From Bauldia sp965232525 (GTDB lineage Bacteria > Pseudomonadota > Alphaproteobacteria > Rhizobiales > Kaistiaceae), in contig NZ_OZ246980.1 of the NCBI RefSeq assembly GCF_965232525.1, positions 4,154,001 to 4,218,000 on the forward strand: 64,000 nucleotides of DNA. Reading direction: 5' to 3'. Made by a program: the position numbers and the translations under genes. A model generated the notes under the pieces. That model worked only from the letters and a program-made list of their open reading frames with translations. It was not told where the DNA came from and made no database searches. This document shows, piece after piece, positions 48,441 through 58,487 of this stretch (position 1 is the first letter of the stretch; each line of letters begins with the position of its first letter).

Positions 48441-51400
48441 GTGAAATTCACGAGGCTGCGGGTTCTCGGATTCAAATCTTTCGTCGAGCCGATCGACGTG
48501 GCGATCGAACCCGGCCTGACCGGCGTGGTCGGTCCGAACGGTTGCGGAAAATCGAACCTTGTCGAGGCGCTTCGCTGGGTCATGGGCGAAGCCTCCTACA
48601 AGAACATGCGCGCGTCCGGCATGGACGACGTCATCTTCTCCGGCAGCCTCAACCGCCCCGCGCGTAACACCGCTGAGGTCTCGCTCCTCATCGACAACAC
48701 CCACCGGGCCGCGCCGGCGGCTTTTAACGACGCCGATGCCTTGGAGGTCAGCCGTCGCATCGAACGGGAGGCCGGCTCCGTCTACCGTATCAACGGCCGA
48801 GACGTCCGCGCCCGCGATGTCCAACTGCTGTTCGCCGACGCTTCCACCGGCGCCCATTCGCCGGCAATGGTCGGTCAGGGAAAAATTGGTGAGTTGATCG
48901 CCGCCAAGCCGAAGAACCGGCGGGCCCTGCTAGAAGAAGCGGCCGGTATCTCCGGTCTCCACAACCGCCGCCACGAAGCCGAGCTACGGCTCTCCGCCGC
49001 CGAGCAAAATCTGGCACGCCTCGACGACGTAATCGCAGAGATCGAAAGCCAACTCGACGCGCTGAAACGCCAGGCCCGTCAAGCGGTTCGCTACCGCAAC
49101 CTCTCCGGCGACATCCGCAGAACCGAGGCAACCGTCCTCCATCTGCGCTGGCTGGCCGCGGCCAAGAGCGTCACGGAAGCAGAAGCGGCTCTGGAGCAAG
49201 CGGCCGCGCTGGCCACCGAGCGCGCCACCATCCAGGCCGAGACCGCCAAGGTCCAGGCCGTCGCCAGCGCCGCCCTGCCCGATCTTCGGGACGCGGCCGC
49301 CCAGGCCGGCGCGGCGCTGCAGCGGATCATCGTGGCCCGGGAACAACTCGACAGCGAGGAAGAGCGGGTCACCGCGCGCCTCGCCGATCTCGACGCCCGT
49401 CTTGCCCAGTTGGCCGATGATCAGGCCCGCGAGGAACGGATGATCGCAGAGAACGCGACCATTCTAGCGCGACTGGCCGACGAGGAATCGACACTGGTGG
49501 AGGCGAATGCCTCGATGGCCGAACGGCAGGCCAACGCCGCCAGCCATCGCACCACCTGCGAGACCGCGCTCGTGGAAAGCGAGGCCGCGCTCGCGCAACT
49601 AACCGATAAGCTCGCCGACCTTTCGGCCCGTCGTGAGCAGTATCAGCGCAGCGTGACGGACGCCGAGCGGCGGCTCGAAAGCCAGCGCAGCGAACAGGCC
49701 GGAATCACCGCTGAACTCCAGCGGCTCGGCGGCGACAGCGAAGCGGTGGCCACGATCGAGCTTCGGAAGCGTGAGGCCGCCGAGGCCGAGGGTGCGGCAA
49801 CGGCGGCGGAGCTAGAGGCCGTCGCAGCCGAAGAGAAGGCGGCGACCGCGCGCAGCCGGGTCGGCCAAGCGCGTGAGCCGCTGGCCGAGGCCGAACGGCA
49901 AGTGCACCGGATCGAGACCGAGGCCGCGACGCTGGCAGCGCTCCTGAAATCAGCTGATGTCGCCGACGGTGCGCCTCTTGTCGACCGCGTCACCGTGGAA
50001 AGCGGTTTCGAGGCGGCGCTCGGTGCCGCCTTTGGCGACGATCTCGACGTTCCGGCCGAGACCGAGACCGAGGCGTCGACCTACTGGCGACTGGTTGAGC
50101 CCAGCGAGGCGGACGCCTCGCTACCGGCCAACGCAACGCCGCTCGGGGCGCATGTCCAGGTACCGCCCGTCCTCACGCGGCGGCTGGCGCAGACCGGCTT
50201 GGTGGCGAAAGATGACGGCCCGCGCCTGCAGGCGTTGCTCAAGCCCGGTCAGCGGCTTGTCAGCCGCGAAGGCGACTTGTGGCGATGGGACGGCTATGTG
50301 GCGAGCGCCGATTCGCCGGGCGCCGCCACCCAGCGCCTCGCGACTCGTAACCGGCTGGCGGAGCTGGAAGCCGAGCGCGACGCAGCGACCCGCCTACTCG
50401 CAGCACGGCGCAGCGACATGGAGGAAGCCGAGGCCACGCTTCAGGCGACGGAAGCGGCGGAACGGGCGGGGCGTGAGACTCAGCGCGAAACACGCCGGTG
50501 GCTCGACGAGACGCGTAACCGTCTAGCGGAGGCGGAACGTGTGCTCGCGCGCGACGCAGCGCGGCGTAGCGCCCTTGAGGAGGCAGCTAACCGCCTCGCC
50601 GCAAGCGTCGCCGATCTGGAAGCGACCCGCGCCGTCGATCTGACGGCACTCAACGAAACGCCGGCCGCCGAGAGCTTCACGGAGGCCCTGCAAGCGGCAC
50701 GGGACAAGGTTGCCGAAGATCGCGCCGCGTTGTCCGAGGTCCGCGCTTCGGCCGAGAGCCTCGCCCGCGAGGCGGAAATGCGGGCGAGCCGGCTCGCCGA
50801 CATCGCAGTGGAGCGTCAGAGCTGGACCGAACGGGCGACGAACGCCGAATCTCAGATCGAAACGCTGACGGTCCGCAAGCAGCAGACCGAGGCCGAGAAG
50901 GCAGAGCTGGCCGAGGAGCCGGCGCGGATCGAAACCAAGCGGCGGTCACTGCTCGTCGAGATCGATACCGCCGAGAAGGCTCGCGCCGCTGCGACCGACG
51001 AGCTCGCCACCGGCGAAGCCACGCTCGCCGAGGCCGACAAGGCCGCGCGAGCGGCGCTCGACGCCCTCGCCGAAGCACGTGAGCAGCGCGGGCGAATCGA
51101 GGAGCGCGGTGTCGCTGCCCGGCAGCGGCTGGAGGAAACGGCCGCGCGGATCGAGGAAGCGCTCGACTGCGAGCCAGACGAGGTACTGGCGATCGCCGAG
51201 CTCAAATCTGGTGCTCCGTTACCGGAACTCGCACCCACCGAGGCACGGCTGGAGCGCTATCGCCAGGAGCGCGAACGCCTCGGCGGCGTCAATCTGCGCG
51301 CCGAGGAAGAAGCCCGCGAGATCGCGGAGCGCCGCGACGGCCTCGTCGGCGAACGGGAAGACCTAGTTGCCGCGATCCACCGGCTGCGCCATGGAATTGG

Positions 51401-51905
51401 CAGCCTGAACCGTGAAGGGCGCGAGCGGCTGCTCGCCGCCTTCGGTACGGTCAACGACCACTTCCGGGCGCTGTTCACCCATCTCTTCGGCGGCGGCGAA
51501 GCCGAACTACAATTGACGGAATCGGATGATCCGCTCGAAGCGGGGCTGGAGATCCTGGCGCGGCCGCCCGGCAAGAAGCCGCAGATCATGACCCTGCTTT
51601 CCGGCGGTGAGCAGGCATTGACCGCGCTGGCGCTGATCTTCGCCGTGTTCCGCACCAATCCGGCGCCGATCTGCGTTCTCGATGAGGTCGATGCGCCACT
51701 CGACGACGCCAATGTCGAGCGATTCTGCAACCTCCTCGACGAGATGACCCGCCAGACCGACACGCGATTCGTCGTGATCACCCACAACCCGATCACGATG
51801 GCGCGCATGAACCGGCTGTTCGGCGTGACGATGGCGGAGCGCGGCGTATCGCAACTGGTGTCCGTCGACCTCGAAACCGCCGAGAGCTATCGCGAAGCCG
51901 GCTGA
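48441..51905 (+). CDS. smc: Chromosome segregation protein SMC
   Basis: A 1154-residue condensin ATPase that compacts and separates the chromosome. N-terminal Walker A GVVGPNGCGKSN; long Ala/Glu/Arg-rich coiled coils; a hinge near residues 500-630 (VTVESGFEAALGAAFGDDLDVPAETE...LVSREGDLWRWDG); C-terminal signature LLSGGEQALTALALIFAVF and Walker B ICVLDEVDAPLDDANV. The GTG at 48441 has GAGGG six bases upstream. Its position with DsbA-like, DciA-like and mutY genes is conserved. Confidence 0.96.
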   Translation: MKFTRLRVLGFKSFVEPIDVAIEPGLTGVVGPNGCGKSNLVEALRWVMGEASYKNMRASGMDDVIFSGSLNRPARNTAEVSLLIDNTHRAAPAAFNDADALEVSRRIEREAGSVYRINGRDVRARDVQLLFADASTGAHSPAMVGQGKIGELIAAKPKNRRALLEEAAGISGLHNRRHEAELRLSAAEQNLARLDDVIAEIESQLDALKRQARQAVRYRNLSGDIRRTEATVLHLRWLAAAKSVTEAEAALEQAAALATERATIQAETAKVQAVASAALPDLRDAAAQAGAALQRIIVAREQLDSEEERVTARLADLDARLAQLADDQAREERMIAENATILARLADEESTLVEANASMAERQANAASHRTTCETALVESEAALAQLTDKLADLSARREQYQRSVTDAERRLESQRSEQAGITAELQRLGGDSEAVATIELRKREAAEAEGAATAAELEAVAAEEKAATARSRVGQAREPLAEAERQVHRIETEAATLAALLKSADVADGAPLVDRVTVESGFEAALGAAFGDDLDVPAETETEASTYWRLVEPSEADASLPANATPLGAHVQVPPVLTRRLAQTGLVAKDDGPRLQALLKPGQRLVSREGDLWRWDGYVASADSPGAATQRLATRNRLAELEAERDAATRLLAARRSDMEEAEATLQATEAAERAGRETQRETRRWLDETRNRLAEAERVLARDAARRSALEEAANRLAASVADLEATRAVDLTALNETPAAESFTEALQAARDKVAEDRAALSEVRASAESLAREAEMRASRLADIAVERQSWTERATNAESQIETLTVRKQQTEAEKAELAEEPARIETKRRSLLVEIDTAEKARAAATDELATGEATLAEADKAARAALDALAEAREQRGRIEERGVAARQRLEETAARIEEALDCEPDEVLAIAELKSGAPLPELAPTEARLERYRQERERLGGVNLRAEEEAREIAERRDGLVGEREDLVAAIHRLRHGIGSLNREGRERLLAAFGTVNDHFRALFTHLFGGGEAELQLTESDDPLEAGLEILARPPGKKPQIMTLLSGGEQALTALALIFAVFRTNPAPICVLDEVDAPLDDANVERFCNLLDEMTRQTDTRFVVITHNPITMARMNRLFGVTMAERGVSQLVSVDLETAESYREAG

Positions 51906-52058
51906 GTCGCGCAGCGTTATCGGCCGGGACCTTGAACTCGGCCGAGAATACCGTCATGTGAAAGCCGCCCACCAACGAAACCGCATGGAGATTCCGATGG
52001 AACGGACAGCGACGCATCTTCTCGCCAATGTCCTTCGCTTCGATCACGGTCTCCACTC

Positions 52059-53678
52059 ATGCCTTCCAATCCTGTCCCATCGCTGGTGGCACTGCGTTCC
52101 GTCACCTACGCCACGCCCGACGGTCGAACCCTTCTAGACAACGTCACACTCACTTTCGGCCGGGAACGGACCGGTCTGGTTGGCCGCAACGGAATCGGCA
52201 AGTCGACGCTGCTCCGTCTCGTCGCTGGTGATCTCGCGCCGGCCTCCGGCACCATCGAGCGCTCGGGCCGCGTCGGTTTTCTGCGCCAAGCCGTTCACGC
52301 AAACGTCGGTACGGTTGCCGATGCGTACGGGACAAGCGAAGCGCTCGCATGTCTCGATCGGCTGGAAGCCGGTCACGGCAGTGTATCCGACGCCGCAGAC
52401 GCGGATTGGGACCTGCCCGCGCGGATCGCGGACGCCTTGGCGCGGGTTCAATTGACCGGCCTCGAGATGTCTCGTCCGTTGGCATCGCTGAGCGGTGGCC
52501 AACAGACGCGCGTCGCGCTGGCGGCGCTGATGTTCGGCGGCGCCGATCTGATCCTCCTCGACGAACCCACCAACAATCTCGACAGCGATGGTCGCGCCGG
52601 TATCGCCGAAGCGATTGCCGGGTGGCGGAATGGAGCCATCGTCGTCAGCCACGACCGAACCCTGCTCCGCCGTATGGACCGGATCGTGGAACTATCCGGG
52701 CTTGGCGTCCGCAGTTATGGCGGCAACTACGATTTTTATCGTGAGCGGCAGGACCACGAGCACGCGGCGGCCGAACAGGACCTCCGATCAGCGAAACACC
52801 AGCTCAAGGCAACCGAGCGGGCAATCCAGGCGGCGCGCGAGAAGCAGGATCGCCGCGCCTCGGGCGGCAAGCGCCAGCGCGGCCGCGGCGACCAGCCCAA
52901 GATTCTGCTCAACGCCCAGCGCAACCGCGCTGAACAGACGGCGAGCGCCGGCAGCGCTCTTGCCGAACGCAAACGACACGCGGCCCAGGCAACGCTACGT
53001 GATGCCGAAGCCACGGTGGAACGCGTCAGCACCCTGTCCGTCGCCCTGCCGCCGACCGGGCTGGCGGCCGGCAAGACCGTTCTTGCCTTCGATCGCGTCA
53101 GCTTTACCTACGCCAACGGTCCGCCGATCCTCAACGACGTGTCGCTGATCCTATCCGGCCCCCAGCGCACGGCGCTGACCGGGAGCAATGGAAGCGGCAA
53201 AACGACATTCTTGCGTCTCGCGGCCGGCGATCTCGCCCCGACTACGGGCACGGTCCGTCGCCCGGTCAAAGCGACCATGCTCGACCAGCACGTCGCCGTC
53301 CTCGATCGGGATCGCTCGATCATCGACAACTTCCGAACCGTCAACGGCAGCGCCGACGACAATGCATGCCACGCCGCCCTCGCCCGTTTCCTGTTCCGCG
53401 CCGACGCGGCGCATCGGCTGGTGGGCGACCTGAGCGGTGGCGAAATCCTCCGCGCCGCGCTCGCGGTAACGCTGGGCGGGTCGGCACCTCCGCAACTCCT
53501 TATCCTCGACGAGCCTACCAACCACCTCGATCTCGACTCGACCGAGGCTATCGAAGTAGCGCTTCGCGGTTACAACGGCGCGCTGCTCGTCGCCAGCCAC
53601 GATACCGATTTCCTCGACGCCATCAGCATCACCGAGGTGTTGGCGTTTCCGCTGAGCGCGGGGGTCTCGGCGATGTGA
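52059..53678 (+). CDS. ABC-F family ATPase
   Basis: A 539-residue soluble protein with two ABC modules: GRNGIGKSTLL, SGGQQTRVALAALMF, ILLDEPTNNLD in the first and GSNGSGKTTFLRL, LSGGEILRAAL, LILDEPTNHLD in the second, linked by a charged helical arm (about 220-310). No membrane segments. ABC-F proteins act on the ribosome, relieving stalling or giving antibiotic protection; the exact subgroup is not clear. About 150 bases separate it from smc with no clear gene between. Confidence 0.93.
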   Translation: MPSNPVPSLVALRSVTYATPDGRTLLDNVTLTFGRERTGLVGRNGIGKSTLLRLVAGDLAPASGTIERSGRVGFLRQAVHANVGTVADAYGTSEALACLDRLEAGHGSVSDAADADWDLPARIADALARVQLTGLEMSRPLASLSGGQQTRVALAALMFGGADLILLDEPTNNLDSDGRAGIAEAIAGWRNGAIVVSHDRTLLRRMDRIVELSGLGVRSYGGNYDFYRERQDHEHAAAEQDLRSAKHQLKATERAIQAAREKQDRRASGGKRQRGRGDQPKILLNAQRNRAEQTASAGSALAERKRHAAQATLRDAEATVERVSTLSVALPPTGLAAGKTVLAFDRVSFTYANGPPILNDVSLILSGPQRTALTGSNGSGKTTFLRLAAGDLAPTTGTVRRPVKATMLDQHVAVLDRDRSIIDNFRTVNGSADDNACHAALARFLFRADAAHRLVGDLSGGEILRAALAVTLGGSAPPQLLILDEPTNHLDLDSTEAIEVALRGYNGALLVASHDTDFLDAISITEVLAFPLSAGVSAM

Positions 53679-53759
53679 AGCGATAGACGGGGCCAGCGTG
53701 CGCGGGCAGGAACGACCCGTGTTGAAATTGGATCGGCGCCGCCGTGATACTGTTGGGCA

Positions 53760-54866
53760 ATGATCGATTCAGGACACACCTCCCCGATATCCGAAGCCTT
53801 GTTAGCGTGGTACGACCGCCACGCTCGCCGCCTGCCGTGGCGGGTTGGACCAACCGAACGCGCCCGTGGTCGGCGCCCCGATCCCTACCGGGTGTGGCTG
53901 TCGGAGGTCATGCTCCAGCAGACCACCGTGACCGCGGTCAAGCCGTACTTCGAGCGGTTCGTGACCACCTGGCCGAACGTCGCCGCGTTGGCCGCCGCCC
54001 CCCGCGACGATGTGATGAAGGCCTGGGCCGGTCTCGGCTACTATAGCCGAGCGCGCAACCTCCATGCCTGTGCCCAGGCGATCGTCCGGGATCATGTTGG
54101 CCACTTCCCGACGACAGCCGCAACGTTGAAGACGCTGCCGGGGATCGGCGACTACACAGCGGCGGCCATCGCTGCGATCGCCTTCGACGAACCGGTGCCT
54201 GTCGTCGACGGTAATATCGAGCGGGTGATCGCCCGCCTCGCTGCCATCGACACCCCGCTACCGGCGGCGAAGAAAATCATCCGCGCGCAACAGGCGGAAC
54301 TCACCCCCGCTTCGCGGCCCGGCGACTACGCGCAGGCGATGATGGATCTCGGCGCCGGGATCTGCACGCCGAAGCGACCGGCCTGCGTCCTCTGCCCGAT
54401 CACCACGGCCTGCGTCGCCCGTGCCCGCGGCGAACAGGAGCGTTATCCAATCAAGGCCGCAAAGCCCGATCGCCCCACCCGCTACGGCGCCGCCTTTGTC
54501 GCGAAACGCGCCGACGGGGCGGTGCTGCTCCGTCAACGGCCCGACAAGGGGCTGCTCGGCGGCATGGCGGAGGTTCCGGGCACCGCCTGGTCGTCGAACC
54601 GCGGCGAAACCGACATCGCCGCCGAAGCTCCTTTCCCGGGCACCTGGCGCCCGGCCGATCAACCTGTCGTCCACGTCTTCACCCACTTCCGCCTGGAACT
54701 CACTGTGTTTCACGCGACGGTCGATGATCAGGCACCACCGACCGGCGCCTGGTGGTCCGGCGTCGAGGCCCTGCCGTCCGAGGCCCTGCCCAGTGTCATG
54801 AAAAAGGCGATTGAATCTGTCATGCTCGGCGCCACGAAACAGAAGAAATCGAGGAGTGCCGCGTGA
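53760..54866 (+). CDS. mutY: A/G-specific adenine glycosylase
   Basis: A 368-residue base-excision enzyme that removes A paired with 8-oxoG. HhH-type motif LPGIGDYTAAAIAAIAFDEPVPVVDGNIERVIARL with the catalytic Asp in VVDGN; 4Fe-4S ligands in CTPKRPACVLCPITTAC; C-terminal NUDIX-like domain (about 240-350). The HAD gene begins within its stop (GTGA overlap). Confidence 0.95.
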   Translation: MIDSGHTSPISEALLAWYDRHARRLPWRVGPTERARGRRPDPYRVWLSEVMLQQTTVTAVKPYFERFVTTWPNVAALAAAPRDDVMKAWAGLGYYSRARNLHACAQAIVRDHVGHFPTTAATLKTLPGIGDYTAAAIAAIAFDEPVPVVDGNIERVIARLAAIDTPLPAAKKIIRAQQAELTPASRPGDYAQAMMDLGAGICTPKRPACVLCPITTACVARARGEQERYPIKAAKPDRPTRYGAAFVAKRADGAVLLRQRPDKGLLGGMAEVPGTAWSSNRGETDIAAEAPFPGTWRPADQPVVHVFTHFRLELTVFHATVDDQAPPTGAWWSGVEALPSEALPSVMKKAIESVMLGATKQKKSRSAA

Positions 54867-55477
54867 CCACCGTTCGCCATGTCGTCTTCGACCTCGGAGG
54901 GGTGCTCCTCCACTGGGATCCGGAAGTTCCCTATCGCAGGCTGATTCCTGACGAGGCGGAGCGAACGCGGTTCCTTACCGAAGTGTGCTCGCGCGCCTGG
55001 AACGCCGAACAGGACCGTGGCCGCACTTGGGAAGAAGCGGAAGACACCCTGATCGCCGAACACCCCGACCACGAAGACCTGATCCGGGCCTATCGGGCGA
55101 ACTGGCTGGAAATGGTCCCGCACCATCTCGATGACAGTGTCGCTGCCCTCGAGCTACTTCTCGACGCGGATATCGACGTCACCGCGCTCACCAACTTCGC
55201 GGCCGACACGTTCGAGGTCGCCCGCGAGGAGTATCCGTTTCTGAAGCGGTTTCGCGGCGTGACCGTCTCCGGGCGCATCGGATTGGTCAAGCCGGACGAG
55301 GCGATCTACCGCCACCATCACGAAAATTACGGCCTCGATCCGGCGCGCACGCTGTTCTTCGACGATGTCGAGAAAAACGTCGAGGGCGCGCGCGCCGCCG
55401 GCTGGCAGGCGGAACGGTTCGAATCGCCGGAAAAGCTCCGCGCCGACCTGATCCGCTATGGGGTTTTGGCCGCCTGA
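54863..55477 (+). CDS. HAD-family hydrolase
   Basis: A 204-residue haloacid-dehalogenase-type hydrolase. Nucleophile Asp in HVVFDLGGVLLHWDPE; Lys in GLVKPDEAIYRHH; acidic pair in LFFDDVEKNVEGARAAGW. It starts with a GTG overlapping the mutY stop, with GAGGAG upstream. Small phosphatase of unknown substrate. Confidence 0.9.
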   Translation: MTTVRHVVFDLGGVLLHWDPEVPYRRLIPDEAERTRFLTEVCSRAWNAEQDRGRTWEEAEDTLIAEHPDHEDLIRAYRANWLEMVPHHLDDSVAALELLLDADIDVTALTNFAADTFEVAREEYPFLKRFRGVTVSGRIGLVKPDEAIYRHHHENYGLDPARTLFFDDVEKNVEGARAAGWQAERFESPEKLRADLIRYGVLAA

Positions 55478-55492
55478 GTTGTCGCCGACCGG

Positions 55493-56608
55493 TCAGGCGC
55501 CAGCGGCAGCAAGATCGCGGCGCACGATCTGGCGTAACTCGTCGATCGGCGCCAGGCCTCCCTCGCGCTCGAAGTGCCAGAACGTCCAGCCGTTGCAGGC
55601 GTCGAGACCCTGAACAAGCGCGCCCACCCGATGAATCGAACCCACGTGATCGCCGGCCTTCAGCGAGCCATCGACCCGGACCTCGGCCGCATGCCGGGCG
55701 CGCGCATCGGTCAGTGTCACGCCCGGCGTGATCAGCCCGGCATCAAGAAGGCTGTTGAACGGCACGCGCGGCTCTGCCCGCTTGCCCGTCGCCACGGCAA
55801 GCGCTCCTTCCGGCAGCGGTTCGATCGCCGCGAGCCGAGCCTTGGCCGTTGCGATGTAGGCGGCCTCACGTTCGACCCCGACGAAATGCCGGCCGAGGCG
55901 CTTGGCCACGGCCCCGGTGGTACCACTACCGAAGAAAGGATCGAGGACGACGTCACCTGGCTTCGACGCCGCAGAGAGAATGCGGTTGAGCAACGCTTCC
56001 GGCTTCTGGGTCGGATGCGCCTTGCGGCCGTCGGCATCCTTGAGGCGCTCGCCGCCGGTGCAGATCGGAAACAGCCAGTCGGACCGCATCTGAAGATCGT
56101 CGTTCCCGGCCTTCAGGGCGTCGTAGTTGAAGGTATAGCGCTTGGCGTCCGCGTCCCGGCTCGCCCAGATCAGGGTTTCGTGCGCGTTCTGGAACCGGCG
56201 GCCGCGGAAGTTCGGCATCGGGTTGGTCTTGCGCCAGACGATATCGTTGAGGATCCAGAAGCCCAGATCCTGGATGATCGCGCCGACGCGGTAGATGTTG
56301 TGATAGGAGCCGATTACCCACAGCGTGCCATCAGGCTTCAAGACCCGGAGACAGGCGAGCAGCCAGGCCCGGGTGAAGTCATCATAGGCTGAGAACGACG
56401 AGAATTTGTCCCAGTCGTCGTCCACCGCGTCGACCGTCGACTGGTCCGGCCGAGTGAGCGATCCGTCGAGCTGCAAATTGTAGGGCGGATCGGCGAAAAC
56501 CAGGTCGACGGACGCGGACGGCAGCCGGTTCAGGGCAGCGACGCAGTCGCCCCTGATGATCGTATCGATCCAGTCCGGCCCTTCCGCGACCTTGCGCGCA
56601 CGCCCCAT
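55493..56608 (-). CDS. ccrM: CcrM-type GANTC adenine DNA methyltransferase
   Basis: A 371-residue beta-class N6-adenine methyltransferase: DLVFADPPYNLQLDGSLTRPDQS near residue 36, then TQKPEALLNRILSAASKPGDVVLDPFFGSGTTGAVAKRLGRHFVGVE as SAM motif. The C-terminal 90 residues (from about 275) match the extra domain of CcrM (GLITPGVTLTDARARHAAEVRVDGSLK...GSIHRVGALVQGLDACNGWTFWHFE). CcrM methylates GANTC and times the alphaproteobacterial cell cycle. No restriction enzyme is adjacent, as expected for a solitary regulator. Confidence 0.95.
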   Translation of the reverse strand: MGRARKVAEGPDWIDTIIRGDCVAALNRLPSASVDLVFADPPYNLQLDGSLTRPDQSTVDAVDDDWDKFSSFSAYDDFTRAWLLACLRVLKPDGTLWVIGSYHNIYRVGAIIQDLGFWILNDIVWRKTNPMPNFRGRRFQNAHETLIWASRDADAKRYTFNYDALKAGNDDLQMRSDWLFPICTGGERLKDADGRKAHPTQKPEALLNRILSAASKPGDVVLDPFFGSGTTGAVAKRLGRHFVGVEREAAYIATAKARLAAIEPLPEGALAVATGKRAEPRVPFNSLLDAGLITPGVTLTDARARHAAEVRVDGSLKAGDHVGSIHRVGALVQGLDACNGWTFWHFEREGGLAPIDELRQIVRRDLAAAGA

Positions 56609-56793
56609 GAACCCAACCCTGACGCAACAGATATCGGCGGGGACAGTGCGCGGTTAACGTAAAGTCGGGGTTAGGCGGCATAGTTAAGAAACCGTGACCC
56701 TCGTGCGTCAGAATGGCCGAATGGCGGCCTGGGTCTTCCGCCCCTTCGCCGATCCGGATAGACACAAGGGCTTCTCCAGACGGAAGGATTTCC

Positions 56794-57471
56794 ATGCTGA
56801 TCATGTTCGACTGCGACGGCGTGCTCGTCGATTCCGAAATCATCGCCGCACGGGTCGATTCGGAGGATCTCGCCGAGGTCGGCTTCGAGATCACCCCCGA
56901 AGAGGTCGTCCGCCGGTTCGCCGGCCTGACCTTCGCCGACATCATCGAAGTGGTCGAGGCGGAGATCGGCCGCCGTATTGATCCGTCCTTCCACGCGAAC
57001 CAGAAGAAAAAGCTCAGCCAGCGCCTGGCCGAAGAAGTCGAAGCGGTCCCGGGAATCATCGACCTCCTCGATAATCTCGACGGTCCGCGATGCGTTTGCT
57101 CCAACTCCTCGACCGAACGGCTGAAGATCATGATGCAGCGCACCGACCTGTGGGACCGGTTCAAGCCGTACATCTGGTCGGCGGTCGAGGTGGGCACCAA
57201 ACAGCCCAAGCCGGACCCGAACGTCTACGCCTACGCGCTGGAGCAGTTCGCCACCGCGCCGCGCGATGCGGTGGTGATCGAGGATTCGGTCTTCGGGGTG
57301 ACGGCCGCGCACGCGGCCGGAGCCCGGGTCGTCGGCTTCACCGGTGGTGCTCACGCCTGGCCGGGGCTTGCCGACCTGCTCACCGACGCGGGAGCCGAGA
57401 CCGTCATCCACCGCTGGGCCGACCTGCCGAAGGTCATCGAAGCATTCTCCGCATGGGACGGCGTCGACTGA
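56794..57471 (+). CDS. HAD-family phosphatase (phosphoglycolate phosphatase-like)
   Basis: A 225-residue HAD hydrolase: nucleophile MFDCDGVLVDSEIIAA, cap domain, CSNSSTERLKIMMQ, Lys in KQPKPDPNVYAYALE and acidic VIEDSVFGVTAAHAAGARVVGFTGG. Start at 56794 has GGAAGGA seven bases upstream. Substrate likely a small sugar phosphate or phosphoglycolate. Its stop overlaps the peptidase start by one base. Confidence 0.92.
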   Translation: MLIMFDCDGVLVDSEIIAARVDSEDLAEVGFEITPEEVVRRFAGLTFADIIEVVEAEIGRRIDPSFHANQKKKLSQRLAEEVEAVPGIIDLLDNLDGPRCVCSNSSTERLKIMMQRTDLWDRFKPYIWSAVEVGTKQPKPDPNVYAYALEQFATAPRDAVVIEDSVFGVTAAHAAGARVVGFTGGAHAWPGLADLLTDAGAETVIHRWADLPKVIEAFSAWDGVD

Positions 57472-58457
57472 TGCGCATGGTCGCGGTCGTCACTGGCCTG
57501 ACGGTGGCCACATCGGCGGGTGCGATCGAACTGCAGTTTCCGGTCGACTGTTCCATTGGCCACGATTGCGTCGTGCAGCAGTATTTCGACCACGACCCAG
57601 GTGCCGGGGTCTCCGATTACCGTTGCGGCACCCAGACCTATGACGGTCATGACGGAACGGACATCCGCCTGCCGACGCTTGACGACCTGACGGCTGGCGT
57701 TGATGTCCTTGCGGCAGCCCCCGGGACCGTCACGGCGGTGCGCAACGACATGCCGGATCTGATCTACAGCGATCTGGTCGCGGAGATCGTTGCCGATCGC
57801 GAATGCGGAAATGGCCTTGTCATCGACCACGGCGACGGCTGGGAAACCCAATACTGCCATCTGAAACGCGGTAGTGTCTTGGTGGCGCCAGGTACGACGG
57901 TCGTGGCCGGCGATCCGTTGGGCGAGATCGGCCTGTCGGGGGTCACCGAGTTCCCCCATCTCGATTTCTCCGTCCGTAAGGATGGCGTCGATCTCGACCC
58001 GTTTGCGCCCGACGGTATCAACGACGCTAGCTGCACCGCGGAGACCGATCCGGCAGAGTGGCTCTGGGTTGCCGAAATCACGGAGGGCCTCACCTACCAG
58101 CCGGCGTTTGTCCTCAACGTTGGATTTGCCAACGGTGCCATATTGATCGAAGAAATCGAGAACGGCGCGTTCCAAAACACGCGCCTGACCACCGACTCGC
58201 CGGCGATCGTCTTCTTTGGACTTGCGATCAATCTGGCGGAAGGCGACGTGCAAACGCTGGTCCTGACCGGCCCGGATGGAGAGGTCATCGCCGCGGATCA
58301 AGTCGCTCCAATCGACGCCCCCCAGGCCCAGTACATGGCGTTCGTCGGCAATCGCCTGTCCGATCCGTGGCCAACTGGCGTCTACCGCGGCCGCTACGCG
58401 GTCATACGCGACGGCGAGGAAATCGCCTTCGCCGAGGCCGAGACGACGCTCGAATAG
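57471..58457 (+). CDS. Exported M23-family peptidase with altered zinc motif
   Basis: A 328-residue exported protein (signal peptide MRMVAVVTGLTVATSAGA). The LytM/M23 core shows YDGHDGTDIRLP (His and Asp ligands), GLVIDHGDGWETQYCHLKRGSVLVAPGTTVVAGDPLGEIGLSG, but the usual HxH reads FPHLDFSVRKDG, so the second His is Asp. Either Asp serves as ligand or the enzyme is inactive and binds peptidoglycan. Several Cys suggest disulfides. A beta-rich C-terminal part (about 215-328) has no recognised family. Translationally coupled to the HAD gene (TGATG). Confidence 0.88.
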   Translation: MRMVAVVTGLTVATSAGAIELQFPVDCSIGHDCVVQQYFDHDPGAGVSDYRCGTQTYDGHDGTDIRLPTLDDLTAGVDVLAAAPGTVTAVRNDMPDLIYSDLVAEIVADRECGNGLVIDHGDGWETQYCHLKRGSVLVAPGTTVVAGDPLGEIGLSGVTEFPHLDFSVRKDGVDLDPFAPDGINDASCTAETDPAEWLWVAEITEGLTYQPAFVLNVGFANGAILIEEIENGAFQNTRLTTDSPAIVFFGLAINLAEGDVQTLVLTGPDGEVIAADQVAPIDAPQAQYMAFVGNRLSDPWPTGVYRGRYAVIRDGEEIAFAEAETTLE

Positions 58458-58487
58458 TGCGAGCGCGTCCGGGCGCCCGCCGATGAA

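Noticed and set aside
51793..52056. Minus-strand 87-codon frame between smc and the ABC-F gene
   Set aside because: Overlaps the smc 3' end, loses sensible sequence after about 50 codons and has no convincing ribosome site.
55493..56608. Restriction-modification system
   Set aside because: The methyltransferase has the CcrM C-terminal domain and no endonuclease gene is adjacent.
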